Shown here one piece after another: positions 1-10,213 of a DNA stretch of 64,000 nt. The notes beneath the pieces were generated by a model. It made no database searches, was not told the origin of the DNA, and saw only the letters and a list, made by a program, of their open reading frames with translations. This DNA is from Mikania micrantha. Taxonomy: Eukaryota > Streptophyta > Magnoliopsida > Asterales > Asteraceae. The first letter of the stretch is position 1. Each line of letters opens with the position of its first letter. The stretch spans positions 2,964,788 to 3,028,787 of the forward strand of contig CM018690.1 in the NCBI GenBank assembly GCA_009363875.1, written 5' to 3'. Made by a program: the position numbers and the translations under genes.

Positions 1-202
1 GTGGTGGCACTCGTTCTTCCCACACCCAGCTGCGTATGAGATCAGGAAACCATTGCCAATATTGGTTGTTCCTCCTTTGTTGAACATGTGTTTCCTCCCC
101 ATAGTGGATCGTATCATCCACTGGTTCGATTCTCCTTGTCATGATTTCTGACAATGCTACTACTTGTCCCTCAGTGTGAGTAGGTGTAGATGATGATGCC
201 AT
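1..202 (-). CDS. Pre-gag ORF, N-terminal part (runs off window)
   Basis: An open frame starts with ATG at 202 (minus strand) and runs 67 codons without a stop to the window edge. It lies about 115 bp inside the primer-binding site of the minus-strand Ty3 element whose LTR is 334-3123. It is not a gag start: there is no PPRR-type N terminus and no capsid WW motif. Its segment YWQWFPDLIRSWVWEERVPP matches HWGWLPTIIQGWIIGERVPP in the pre-gag ORF of the full element at 28004-39700, including the first W, the second W and the ERVPP end. I infer both are the same extra retrotransposon protein of unknown function. The rest is outside the window, so its length and coiled coil cannot be checked. Confidence 0.6.
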   Translation of the reverse strand, partial: MASSSTPTHTEGQVVALSEIMTRRIEPVDDTIHYGEETHVQQRRNNQYWQWFPDLIRSWVWEERVPP

Positions 203-316
203 GTCTGTTACAAAATGCCATATGTAAATGCATATAAACTATCGTGTAAGTAAGTGTCTAATGTCTAACAGTTATAGTCTAAGTCTACAAATGCAAACCT
301 AGTTCGCTATAACCAA

Positions 317-330
317 TGGCTCTGATACCA
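317..330 (-). other. Primer-binding site of minus-strand Ty3 element
   Basis: On the minus strand this reads TGGTATCAGAGCCA, complementary to the 3' end of initiator tRNA-Met. It lies 3 bp inside the LTR end at 334 and fixes the orientation: the internal region continues towards position 1. Confidence 0.9.
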
Positions 331-1528
331 ATCTGTCACACCCCCAATTTTCTACTAACGGAATCATACCGTTTGGGAACGTGACAAACCAGGATCTCAG
401 ATCATTAGACATAACGAAGACCTCTATATGAATTTCAAATCATACTTTAGTCTTAAAAAAAAAACATAATACCAGAGTTTTCAAAAAACTGCGGAAGCGT
501 TTCAAAAACCAATAATAGTTGTAATATGTAAATTACAAAACAATTTCCTCAAATGTGTAATTTAAACAATAAATGATAAACATGCATGTGACTCTATCTC
601 CTAGTCCATGCCAGTCTTTATTGCGCGCCTTAGCGTCCTGAGAAAACATGTAAATCAAGTCAACACAAAGGTTGGTGCATAACACAGGTTTTAATCATTC
701 ACAATGTTCAAAACAATAGTTTGAATATCAAGTTGTAGATAACATAATCACACATGTACAGTCATGATAGCTAGTCATATAAACTATTTACATAAGTGGT
801 CGACACCGAAGCTGACGAGTTGCCATGCTATAGCATGTTTTTGCCTTAACACTATTGTCTAGCACAAACAATAGAAATGTATGTTTGGTCAGTCAAATAC
901 CTGCGTAGATCCCATCTACCAAGTGAGGTTTGTCAAACCCAATAGATCTATCTTCAACTACCACGCTTTGCACTCCGGCAAATTAAACGGTTCGAAAGAG
1001 AAGGCTTTGTAATGCTATGTTTGCACTTAATGTAAACAGCTAACTCATGCAAGTGATATGTATCTAAAAGCGTTTGTTGCACATGTTTTCTCCCCCAAAA
1101 CAGTTAAAATAAGAAAGGGGCCGTGTACGCATCTTTGATTGTTGCAGAATGATCAAACACTCGTGAACTCGCGTAGAAATCCTCTACAACGAATCTGTGG
1201 TTTAACAATAACCTAGTGTTATTCGGGATGTTGTTTTATGATTGAAATCACATACGTGTCAACACACGTATGTTAAAGTGTTAGAATTATGCATACGGAA
1301 GTACGCGTGACTTTAAAATAATTTAATAAAATCACATCATCGATTATGATTTTATTTAAACGAGCGTAGTTATATGCGATTACGTTTTCGAATTAAAATA
1401 CCATTTTTATCATTCCAATTGGTTCGGGATGAAATTCTGGTTTCAACGAAATTCGAACGGATCGAAACGGAGTTCGTATGCGAAAGTTATTGTAAAAATA
1501 CTAAAAATAGTATTAAATCCCTAAAAAT

Positions 1529-1600
1529 GGTGGAACCCGGAATCGAACCCGCGACCACTCCCTCACAACACACCTAGCTTACCAACTCATCTAACTCTAA
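1529..1600 (-). ncRNA. tRNA-like stretch with B box and T-run inside LTR
   Basis: On the minus strand there is a perfect B box GGTTCGATTCC, then GGGTTCCACCA, then a run of five T, as in Pol III terminators. About 40 bp upstream, TAGATGAGTTGG resembles an A box. Length (about 72 nt) and the terminal CCA fit a tRNA. The 5' acceptor strand does not pair with the 3' one and the T stem has a mismatch, so this is a decayed tRNA, the head of a tRNA-derived SINE, or tRNA mimicry, not a working tRNA gene. It is in the sense direction of the LTR. Confidence 0.45.
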
Positions 1601-2960
1601 TTTCATTACAAGATTCTGATTTATAATTGTTTTAAACATAATTGGGCCGGTTTCCCCCCTTGTTACTATAGCCGAAGAAAAATAGGTTCAATTGGACCTC
1701 AGTTCGAACCCGATTAAACCCAAGACCATAGGGCTTTTAATCAAGCCATCCAAACGAGTCTCATTGTGATTTTAATTCGAACATAAACCACTATAACTCG
1801 ATTAACTGGGTGTATAAACTTTCGAACTTGAGTTCACCCACTCCCCATTCAAATCGGTTGAATTGATATTCTATTGATACTGGATTCATAGGGTTTTCGT
1901 TACACCCTTGATTTCGACTCAGTCTGTACAATTAAATCGAATTTCCATGATCTTTTTAATCAAGAACCCTAAACCGTTCCTGAGATGAACACTTGAAACC
2001 GGTTAACACTTAATTCGAAAGTTTTTGTCAAAATTAACATAAGGTTTACTTAAATCGGAACCTTCTGATACTGTGATATCATTTAATTTAATTTTCGAAC
2101 TCTTTTCCATAGAAAACCCCAAATCCGTTTTATCATATAAACCCTAGAATTGAAATCTATCAATTCGTTATAACTAACTAAAATTGATACATGTTTTAGC
2201 TTAGTCGAGACCTTCTGAAACTACCCATATACATTAATTCGAATATCAAACTCATTTGATCAAAAACCCCCAAAACCGACTTTGTTAAGAACCCTAGAAC
2301 TCGGACCCTTATAATTCGAGATACTTAGATGAAATTAGGTTAGGGATATTCTTATTCGGTGGTTTCAGAAGATGTAGAAGTGAAAACTTACGTGATTTGA
2401 TAGCCAATTGAAAGAGATTGACTTCTAGGTTGGATTTCGGTCACCTCACGATTGAATCTTCTAGCCCGAGCTTCTACGATTGAATTGTCTCGTGATAATT
2501 ACTCTAAGAGTGCCGATTGGAAGTTCTGTAACTCCAATTGTGAAGCTCGTGATCGATTTATATGGTTTTCATCTATACAAGTGACGGTTTCACCTTTTGG
2601 CTTACAATCGAATTCAATTCGGCATTATAGTCTATTATAACTGTCAATTATTGATGAGAATCATCAATATGATTATTAAGAATGTTTAATGATCAGTTAC
2701 AAATCGATTTGTGAGGAATTTCGGATTTAATTGATAATCCTATGCGAATTTTGACTTCTAAAGTCAAAATTGAACCTTTACTTCAATTACAACACTAAAC
2801 TTAGCAATTTAAATGTATTGAGACTAATTTCTATAACTTCCAATCCCTTGAATTTGATTTTTAACAATAACATAATATTTCGGTTAACAAAATTGAGCCG
2901 AAAATCCCGAATTGTCACTAATTAGTTCAATAGGAATGTTATAGGGCTAAGTTAACTCAT

Positions 2961-3068
2961 TTGGGCCAATTGGGCCTACCTTAGGCTTATTGGGCCGACC
3001 TTCTGTCCACTTGGGTCTCACAAAATATAATTGGGCCTATCTTGGGCCTTCTTGGGCCTTACTGGGCC
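2961..3068. promoter_or_regulatory. Cluster of TGGGCC (site II / TCP-type) motifs
   Basis: Seven TGGGCC copies and one TGGGTC lie within about 110 bp near the transcription-upstream end of the LTR at 334-3123. TGGGCC/GGCCCA is the known site II element bound by plant TCP factors. Density well above chance suggests an enhancer, but binding is inferred. Confidence 0.4.
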
Positions 3069-3123
3069 TATGATCTAACCACTTTCAGTTAACAAGATTA
3101 ATCCGAAAAGTCAGATTGTCACA

Positions 3124-3226
3124 GCTGTGTTTTAATGCAACGAGACAAAGTCATTGTCTACGTATCTCGGCAGTTGAAAGTACATGAGAAGAATTACACG
3201 ATGTATGACTTGGGATTGGGAGCTGT
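3124..3226 (+). pseudogene. RNase H fragment, internal A
   Basis: The translation gives GCVLMQRDKV, then SRQLKVHEKNYT, then LGLGAV, which is the middle of a Ty3 RNase H domain. The conserved acidic residue of LELGAV is replaced by G in LGLGAV. The fragment is bounded on the left by the minus-strand LTR and on the right by the solo LTR at 3227. The sequence repeats at 16579-16681 with almost no change. Confidence 0.85.
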
Positions 3227-3290
3227 TGTGACACCCCGTAAAATCCAGTCAGCTTCTATTTAATTAAATGTTTATTTAATTAATATTGGT

Positions 3291-3335
3291 ACACGTGGCA
3301 CTAGAAGTAGTTTAATTTAGTGTGACACGTGGCAC
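3291..3335 (+). promoter_or_regulatory. Paired ACACGTGGCAC G-box/ABRE-like motifs
   Basis: Two copies of ACACGTGGCAC lie at 3291-3301 and 3325-3335, 34 bp apart, near the 5' end of U3. CACGTGGC is the core bound by plant bZIP factors of the G-box/ABRE class. The equivalent pair is kept in the LTRs of the minus-strand element (30848-30891). Stress or ABA control is inference. Confidence 0.5.
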
Positions 3336-3586
3336 GACAGTACGAACACTGACACACAACAAGATAATTCGAGGAATTATCAAGAAAACCGCACACACAT
3401 GTCAAAACACACGAACGTTGGTGAACGTTTAGCACATCGTGTAACAAAACACTAGAAACCTCACGAAAAGCTCAAACATTGAACTTGGAAGTTCAAACGA
3501 GGCCAAACGATAGCTCGTAAGCGTGAAAACGTCGACGAACGAATCAAACCATTGAAATTGGGCCTATTGGGCTCTTCAGGGACCCG

Positions 3587-3707
3587 TCGCGGTACGCGAA
3601 GGCCCACAAAGAACCTCATGGCGGTACGCAATAGATGGGCGGGGGATTTGAATCCCGAAATCCATCGCGGTACGTAGAGGGAATCTGGGAGCCCCTCGGC
3701 GGTACGC
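3587..3707 (+). repeat. Four GCGGTACG(C/T) cores upstream of TATA
   Basis: Cores GCGGTACGC lie at 3589, 3621 and 3699, with GCGGTACGT at 3667. The first has mirrored arms TCGCG/CGCGA around GTA. All four are in the sense direction and lie within 145 bp upstream of the TATA box. See the perfect versions at 30471-30595 and 7844-7892. Confidence 0.6.
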
Positions 3708-3731
3708 GACGCCATCCAGTCGACAAAATCT

Positions 3732-3738
3732 TATAAAA
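3732..3738 (+). promoter_or_regulatory. Probable TATA box of solo LTR
   Basis: TATAAAA sits about 505 bp into the LTR, after the palindrome cluster and before the transcribed part. The same box is at 17188 in copy 2. Confidence 0.55.
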
Positions 3739-4651
3739 CCAAGACCATCATTGCTACTCTACCCATTTTCATCATCAAGCTTGGCCTTGCACGCAACTAC
3801 TCGACCTTCTTCTTCCCCAAGACCCCTGCAACAGCCTTTGGAAGCCATTGAAGGCCCCTTTGAAGCTTGAAAACCTTGAAGGAAGATCTCTAAGGCATCA
3901 CCCTTCATCACCACCTTCTTTGTGGCTAAGGAACCTGCTGTCCAGAAGCATCTAGGAGCCTTACAGCTCGATTCAATCATCATCTCAGTCATTTGGGAGC
4001 ATTCAAAGGTAGTTCTATGCTTGAAACTCACTTTCACACCTCTTACACTCACATGCATGCCTTTGAGCACACATGCAAGCACCTTTGATGCACATGCACG
4101 AAATCTTGATCTGGGTTTGATGATGTTTACATGATATTTGATGATCTATGATGATTTGATGATGTTTCATGACGATCCATGTTAATGTGAATGTATAAAA
4201 CGCATGTTTTGGTCATGAATGAGTGATTTACCCACATGCATGCATGATCTAATGATGCTAGATGGATTTTAGTGATTATTGATGATAATGGTAATGGAAT
4301 GCATGTTTTGATGTTGTTAAGATGGTCAAAATGCTAGTATCCTTGACACTTTCTATTTTTGGCAACTTTATGGTAACACTTTGATGATGAGGATGATATT
4401 ATGAACATGCATATGTGTGTATATGTTATTAGAATGATATTTGGATGATATTAATGTTTAGAACATGATCTCTATGAATAAGAAAGGGTTATTTATGATT
4501 CTTTCTATTTATAGAATCTTTTTAGTTACAACATGTTGTTAATGATGAGTTTATGATCATGTATGTGTATGAACTTGCTACTTTGATGATGATATGATGA
4601 TTAGGACACTTGGAAACTCGATTTGTTGTTGATTGTGGTCATTGTTAGCAT

Positions 4652-5110
4652 AGTTACTATATTTAGTAACTTTTATGATTGAAATGTTGCTAGATGATGA
4701 ATTGATTTAGACTAACATGAGTAGGTGATGTTAAATGACTTATTATGATGATATGTGATATGAAAATGAACTAGAAGGATGATCATTTGAGGTATTTATA
4801 CCAAAGTTGCTATTTTTAGTAACTTTATGTTACGAAAAACCGATTTAGAAATGTTATGAGCAATGATTTACTATGCTTTAATATGATGTTTACATGCTAA
4901 GTTAGATGGTTTCCGATATCACACATGCTAGATTTAGAAACTTTCCTTTTTAGGAATCTTTTGTATGCAAACGTGACTTATATGATTTCGTATGACAACG
5001 TGCTAAGTGATAACATGATCACGTAGGACTTAACGAGCATGCTAGAACTCTAAAATCAATGTGTGTTGTGAAACTTGCCATAAATGGAAACTTACTATAA
5101 ATAGTAAGTT
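4652..5110 (+). repeat. Palindrome series of AGTTACTA / TAGTAACT type
   Basis: Short-loop inverted repeats are at 4652-4671 (AGTTACTA, loop TATT), 4803-4826 (AAAGTTGCTA, loop TTTT, one wobble), and 5089-5110 (AACTTACTAT, loop AA, perfect 10 bp arms). Weaker ones are near 4347, 4498 and 4937. Spacing is roughly 140-290 bp. Confidence 0.6.
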
Positions 5111-5215
5111 GTCCATGGACGCAACTTGCGCGTTTTGCACACGACGAGCACTAACACGAATGTTACACGATTCACAAGCAACTAACGGTTCACCAACGGG
5201 TCGTTGACTTGACAC

Positions 5216-5290
5216 GGTCAAACACGGTAAAACACGGTCAATGTGGACCAACACGAGCAAACATGGTCAATGTGGACCAACACGGACAAA
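5216..5290 (+). repeat. Short GGTCAA / ACACGG-type tandem repeats
   Basis: A run built from AACACGGTCAA and ATGGTCAATGTGGACCAACACG units. It corresponds on the opposite strand to the 29 bp tandem repeat at 28993-29070 in the minus-strand element. Confidence 0.6.
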
Positions 5291-6217
5291 CATGAACAAC
5301 CGTGGGTTGTTGAGCACAAACATGAGCACTAGCACGCGAAACATGATCACGTACACGAACTCACGTATGGTATACGATATAGGTAGCCGGTGACCGACTA
5401 CGCTACGGCAAAGGAGCTTACGCTTGCACTTTCTCAAAATCACTAAGGTGAGTTTACGGCCCCTCTTTAACTCTTTTACAAGCTTTTCAAATAGGGGGAG
5501 AATACTAGTTGAATCGAGTCAAACATTATTACTATACAAACATTTTTATGTGTATGCTGGTTTATTAGACAAACATTAAGTGTTGAAGTCGTAACAAGCC
5601 CTCACAAAGTGGTAGGTTTGAATGGATCCGTTTGGGTGTGACTAACCCCACGTGGCACAATTTTGACTGGATGTCATAACATGTGAAACTCTGACCTAAC
5701 TTGCTATGAATTACGAGACATAGCGGAGGCAAAGACAAACAAGTCTAGTTCGGTAGTGATGCACTAACACTTGGAGACTAAGGCTCGGGACTAACATTTT
5801 GATAAACAGCATGACACATGTTTTCTATTACAATGTATATATCAAAACCTGTGAACTCACCAACCATTGTGTTGACACTTTTTCTTAAACTTGTATTCTC
5901 AGGTAACTAGCTGCATATGGATCAGGATGCACACCTAAGGGCATGAGCATAGAATTTGCATTTATTTATGTCATGTCGCTTTGATCAAACAATTTCAACT
6001 TATGTTTGTATTATTACAATATAGTGTCTGACAATTTATATTTCCGTTGCATATGTCAAACATATTTTATTCCGTTGCAATAATCTTATTAACTTTTATG
6101 ACAACAATGTATTTTGAAAACGCATATACAGTTGTTCTATATGACCATGAGCTGTGATTCTGGCCACATCACATCCACATGGATTGACTCCACGAGTGGG
6201 AAATTGAGGGTGTGACA

Positions 6218-6660
6218 TCTGTTGTCTTTGCTTTAAAGATTTGGAGACATTACCTGTATGGTACCAAATGCACAATCTTCACCAATCACAAGAGCTTACA
6301 ACATATATTTGATCAGAAGGAGCTTAACATGAGACAGAGACGTTGGATTGCTGAACGATTACGATTGTGTGATAAAATACCATCCGGGCAAAGATAATGT
6401 TGCTGCAGACGGTTTGATCCGGTAGGAAAGAGTCAAACCCTTGCGCGTTAGAGCAATGGGAATGACTGTGCAAACGAGTCTGAGAGATCAAATTCTACAA
6501 GCACAACAAGAAGCAGTGGCGAGGAACAATTTGAGAAACGAGCTCGACTGTGGAGCTGAGAAACATTTTGAGACAAAACAAGATAGGGTTATCTACTACC
6601 AGGATCGCGTATGGATCCCAGCAGTGGATGAACTCCGGAAACTCATACTTGATTAGGCAC
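6218..6660 (+). pseudogene. RNase H C-terminal part, internal A
   Basis: The frame resumes after the solo LTR with VFALKIWRHYLYGTKC and HKSLQHIFDQKELNMRQRRW, the end of Ty3 RNase H. A frameshift follows near 6350; the shifted frame reads KYHPGKDNVAADGLIR, keeping the terminal conserved D. A stop follows at 6422. The domain is dead because of the frameshift and the two LTR insertions upstream. Confidence 0.85.
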
Positions 6661-7564
6661 ACAAAACACGTTATTCTATTCATCCTGGTGCTGAGAAGAT
6701 GTACCAAGATCTTAGGTCATTTTATTGGTGTCGAAGTATGAAGAAGGATGTGGCTACTTATGTTGGTAAGTACCTCACATGTGCCAAGGTCAAAGCTGAA
6801 CACCAGAAACTGTCAGGTTTGCTGGAACAACCCGAGATACCACAATGGAAGTGGGAACAAATAGCTATGGATTTTATTACCAAGCTACCCCGCACTTCTA
6901 GCGGACATGATTCTATATGGGTCATCATTGACAGGTTGACCAAGTCCGCACACTTCTTGCCAATTCGAGAAAACTACAAGATGGAGAAGCTAGCAAGACT
7001 CTATGATAATGAAATAGTAGTGTGTCACGGTGTGCCACTATCTATTATCTCATACCGGGATAGTCGATTTACATCACGGTTCTTGCAATCTTTGCAACAA
7101 TCCTTAGGGACAAGTGTGAATTTGAGCACAGCTTATCATCCACAAAAGGATGGACAAAGCGAGCAAACAATCCAAACCCTAGAGGATATGTTGAGGACAT
7201 GTGTCCTAGACTTTGGTGGAAGTTGGGACAATCATTTACCACTCATTGAGTTCTCTTACAACAATAGCTACCACAGCAGTATTGGATGTGCTCCGTTCGA
7301 AGCACTATATGGTAGAAAATGTCGGTCTCCAATTTGTTGGACCGAAGTGGGAGACAATACGATCACTGGGCCTGACCTTATTCAGGAAACAACTGATAAG
7401 ATTTCCCAAATCCAGCACATTAAGATTACAAGCAACACGTGGTCGTCAAAAGAGTTACGAAGACAAACGACGAAAACCTTTGGAATTCCAAGTGGGTGAC
7501 CGAGTCATGCTGAAAGTGTCCCCATGGAAAGGCGTAGTTCTTTTTTGGGCTAAGGGCAAGTTAG
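6660..7564 (+). pseudogene. Integrase, internal A (catalytic Asp lost)
   Basis: This encodes the zinc-binding N terminus (HPGAEKMYQDLR ... YLTCAKVKAEH) and the DDE core. The first Asp is in AMDFITKLP. The second, in SDRD of intact relatives such as the element at 28004, is Tyr here (IISYRDSRFT). The Glu in DGQSEQTIQ is kept. The frame shifts near 7430, after which VGDRVMLKVSPWKGV is read in another frame. The sequence breaks at GTTAG (7560-7564), where a solo LTR is inserted, and resumes at 9815. The enzyme would join cDNA to host DNA, but this copy cannot be active. Confidence 0.88.
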
Positions 7565-7843
7565 TGTAACAACCGGTTTTTAATAATGAAATATATTGTG
7601 AATAATCGTTAATTAAACGGTTGTGGTTGTTGTGATTTGAAAATATGTGAAAATTACGTCATTAATGGCAAGAGCACATGTGATCGTTCTAGAGATCCAT
7701 GATGATTTAGAAATTTTGGTTATTAGAGGTTCATAGTTGGCGAGAAATAATGAACGTGAGCGAAAACCGTGCGCGAAACGGAGTTACGGATTGTCCGGAA
7801 TCGCGAAACGAAGCAAAAATAAAAAAATTGGACGAAAACTCCT

Positions 7844-7892
7844 TGGGGCGGTACGCCCCACGCCAAGCACTGGACTGGGGCGGTACGCCCCA
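7844..7892 (+). repeat. Two perfect TGGGGCG-GTA-CGCCCCA palindromes
   Basis: At 7844-7860 and 7876-7892, arms of 7 bp surround a 3 nt loop GTA, 32 bp apart centre to centre. The core GCGGTACGC matches that in two other LTR families, in the same orientation and also just upstream of a TATA-like box. Confidence 0.75.
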
Positions 7893-8862
7893 TGACTTAT
7901 GTCGGTTTAAATGGTTTTAAAAGATCGGATCGCATCGGAAACGTAAAATTTTCTTCTATTTCGACTTTCTTTCATCTCCAGACGACCATGGTCATTTTCG
8001 AACAGCCAAACTCCATTTTAAAGCTCCTTAAACATCCAGATCGCGCATAAGATCGTGTTTTCAAGTCCCGATCGTGTAGATTATGGGTAGATTAAATCTA
8101 GTTTTGATTGTAATACTATGATTATGGGTATTGATTATTGCCTAGTTGATAACTAGGGATTGTTAGAAACGAAGAACTTGTTGTTTTGATGGTGAAATCT
8201 TCGATTTGAAGCCGGGATAATGTCCGGTTATTATGAAACCCATATCATGATGTGATAACTAGTAGGATGGGTTGAATATGATTTTAAATGAAATATGGAT
8301 TATAATCCATAGATTAAATGATGATTTTGATGAATTAATGTTAAGATTATTAACAAGTTATGATCTTAAATAAAAATTGAATAATAAAAATAGTTAAAGA
8401 TCGTAACTAATATAATGAACATCAATTATTTGATGAAATGCCTGGGGAGGCATGACATATGATTAAATGTGGTAATTGACTAGAACTTGCTAAATATAGT
8501 AAGATAGAGTCAATTATGTGATAAATTGACTTTGAGCAAGTCAAATCAGCCAAGTGTGTTGAACTTGATTGTATGTGTTATATGTGTTGAAACTAGTTGT
8601 ATATATGTATTTTGCAACTAGGTGGTGGTTGTGGAAGTCAAACCACTAGTCATAGAGCAGGAAAGGAGCCTGCAATTGCTAATCCCTTATCTGATTAAGG
8701 TAAGTAATCCCACAACTATGACATCACAAAATAAATATTGAATTTTGTTGTTGAATGAATTATATGATAAATATGGCATTGGTGATAGGGGAATGTTGAA
8801 CAATAAAAGTTCAACAACCTATGATAAATCCAATACCTTGGTGAATAATAGTGTGGCAATTG

Positions 8863-9330
8863 TCGTAGATGGAAGTACCGGTGGGTGAACATCTTAAGAC
8901 TTGAATTATATATGACTCCACAATGGTGGATAGACAGAGGTGCTGTCAATTGTCTTACATGGAAGTACCGGTGGGTGAACATCTTAAGACTTAAATTATA
9001 TATGACTCCACAATGGTGGATAGACAGAGGTGCTGTCAATTGTCTTAGATGGAAGTACCGGTGGGTGAACATCTTAAGACTTAAATTATAAATGACTCCA
9101 CAATGGTGGATAGACAGAGGTGCTGTCAATTGTCTTAGATGGAAGTACCGGTGGGTGAACATCTTAAGACTTAAATTATATATGACTCCACAATGGTGGA
9201 TAGCCAGAGGTGCTGGCATTGTCTTAGATGGAAGTACCGGTGGGTGAACATCTTAAGACTTGAATTAATTTTGATATCATAAATGTGTGAATAGTCAGAG
9301 GTGCTGACAAATAGCTATGGTGGAAGCATA
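8863..9330 (+). repeat. 90 bp tandem repeat in solo LTR
   Basis: The marker GGAAGTACCG recurs at 8871, 8961, 9051, 9141 and 9230, giving a 90 bp period (last unit 89), followed by one degenerate unit. Each unit also holds ACTCCACAATGGTGGATAG. The period is a multiple of three, so a spurious long frame exists on the minus strand; I do not regard it as a gene. Confidence 0.9.
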
Positions 9331-9814
9331 TGAATGTGAACACCATAGTGTAATTTTGATTAAACTATTGTGAGCAATAGTTGATGATGGTAATATGATA
9401 TTATTACATTGTTAGGGTCAATTCGAATAGAAATGACTCAGTTTGAATATTGATTGTGAAAAATGTATTCTTACCTTTTGTTGTGCAAAACCATTGGGGT
9501 TTACTTACTTAGTTCTTATGAACTAATGTGAAATATTGTGTGATGTTTGTAGGTCAAATATGACGTACATGGCTGTAAAGATCGAGGTGGAGCAGGAATC
9601 GAACGAACAAACCTTGTTACAAACGTGTGAAATTTTGGTTTAAACTTACTTATGTAAATAAGTATTGTAAAATGTGTGACACGTTTACTTTTGCGTTAAT
9701 CTTTGTTTAATATTATTTAATAAAGAGGGTCAGACAAGGTTTTAAAAATGAAAAATTTTGCTGGGACCAACTCTGATATTATTTTAAAATGTTGAATAGT
9801 AACCGGGGGTTACA

Positions 9815-10193
9815 GTTAGCGCCGAGGTATGTTGGACCATTCGAGATAACACAACGGATCGGTCCTGTGGCATACAGACTTAGACTTCCTGATGTACTTA
9901 GCGGGGTACACGATGTATTTCATGTATCAAATCTTAAGAGATGTCTCGCTCATGAATCGTTAGGTATACCTTTGGAAGAAATACAAGTGTATGATCAACT
10001 ACATTTCATTGAGGAACCTGTAGAGATTATGGATCGTGAAGTCAAGAGACTGAAACGAAGCCGTATCCCTATTGTAAAGGTTCGTTGGAACTCCAAGTGC
10101 GGACCAGAATTTACCTGGGAGCGTGAGGATCACATGAAGACAAAGTATCCCCACCTGTTTGAAGAAGAAGTAGTGCCCGACAATGATGCTTAA
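9815..10193 (+). pseudogene. Integrase C terminus and chromodomain, internal A
   Basis: After the solo LTR the frame continues as APRYVGPFEI and IGPVAYRLRLP (integrase C-terminal domain), HDVFHVSNLKRCL, then the chromodomain EEPVEIMDREVKRL ... KVRWNSKCGPEFTWERE, ending KYPHLFEEEVVPDNDA and TAA at 10191. Such chromodomains mark Ty3 chromoviruses, here of Tekay/Del type, and are thought to guide integration to particular chromatin. This segment is open to its own stop but separated from the rest by the solo LTR. Confidence 0.88.
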
Positions 10194-10213
10194 ATTTCAG
10201 AACGAAATTTCTT

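Larger units (their letters stand above)
334..3123 (-). mobile_element. 5' LTR of a minus-strand Ty3 element, nested in Ty3 internal A
   Basis: This 2.79 kb LTR has inverted termini TGTGACA and TGTGACA on the minus strand. Its inner end adjoins a primer site (317-330). Its outer end at 3123 abuts GCTGTGTTTTAATGC, which matches the uninterrupted RNase H sequence at 16579, so the insertion point is exact. The duplicated target would be GCTGT (3124-3128), but the other flank is outside the window. The LTR holds a tRNA-like stretch (1529-1600) and a cluster of TGGGCC motifs near its outer end. Apart from the pre-gag ORF start, nothing here looks protein-coding; the short ORFs in the LTR are incidental. 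Confidence 0.88.
3227..6217 (+). mobile_element. Solo LTR (copy 1) inside RNase H
   Basis: This 2.99 kb solo LTR starts TGTGACACCCC, ends GGGTGTGACA, and has no primer site or internal ORF next to it. It splits an RNase H reading frame. Flanks are GCTGT (3222-3226) and TCTGT (6218-6222), a 5 bp target duplication with one mismatch. It belongs to the same family as the LTRs of the minus-strand element at 28004-39700. It contains two ACACGTGGCAC G-box/ABRE-like sites, four GCGGTACG cores, a TATA box at 3732 and a series of AGTTACTA-type palindromes. No gene is seen in it. Confidence 0.9.
7565..9814 (+). mobile_element. Solo LTR in integrase, target duplication GTTAG
   Basis: This 2.25 kb LTR starts TGTAACAACCGG and ends CCGGGGGTTACA, with imperfectly inverted ends. 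Perfect 5 bp target duplications GTTAG lie at 7560-7564 and 9815-9819. Removing it restores the integrase reading GKLAPRYVGPF in frame. It holds two perfect GGGGCG-GTA-CGCCCC palindromes, a TATA-like TTTTAAAA near 7915 and a 90 bp tandem repeat. No coding sequence is present. Confidence 0.93.

Noticed and set aside
3759..4082. Minus-strand ORFs of 84 and 107 codons near 3461-4082, repeated at 16917-17538
   Set aside because: They are antisense to a TATA-bearing LTR and duplicated only because the LTR is duplicated; no domain is visible.
8716..9219. A 167-codon minus-strand frame with a repeated HHCGVIYNLSLKMFTHRYF-like unit
   Set aside because: It comes from the 90 bp tandem repeat, whose length is a multiple of three, inside a solo LTR. 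No start context, homology or neighbouring signals support a gene.
7565..9814. Could be a complete small element rather than a solo LTR
   Set aside because: No primer site, polypurine tract or second LTR lies inside; the perfect GTTAG duplications at its ends fit a solo LTR.
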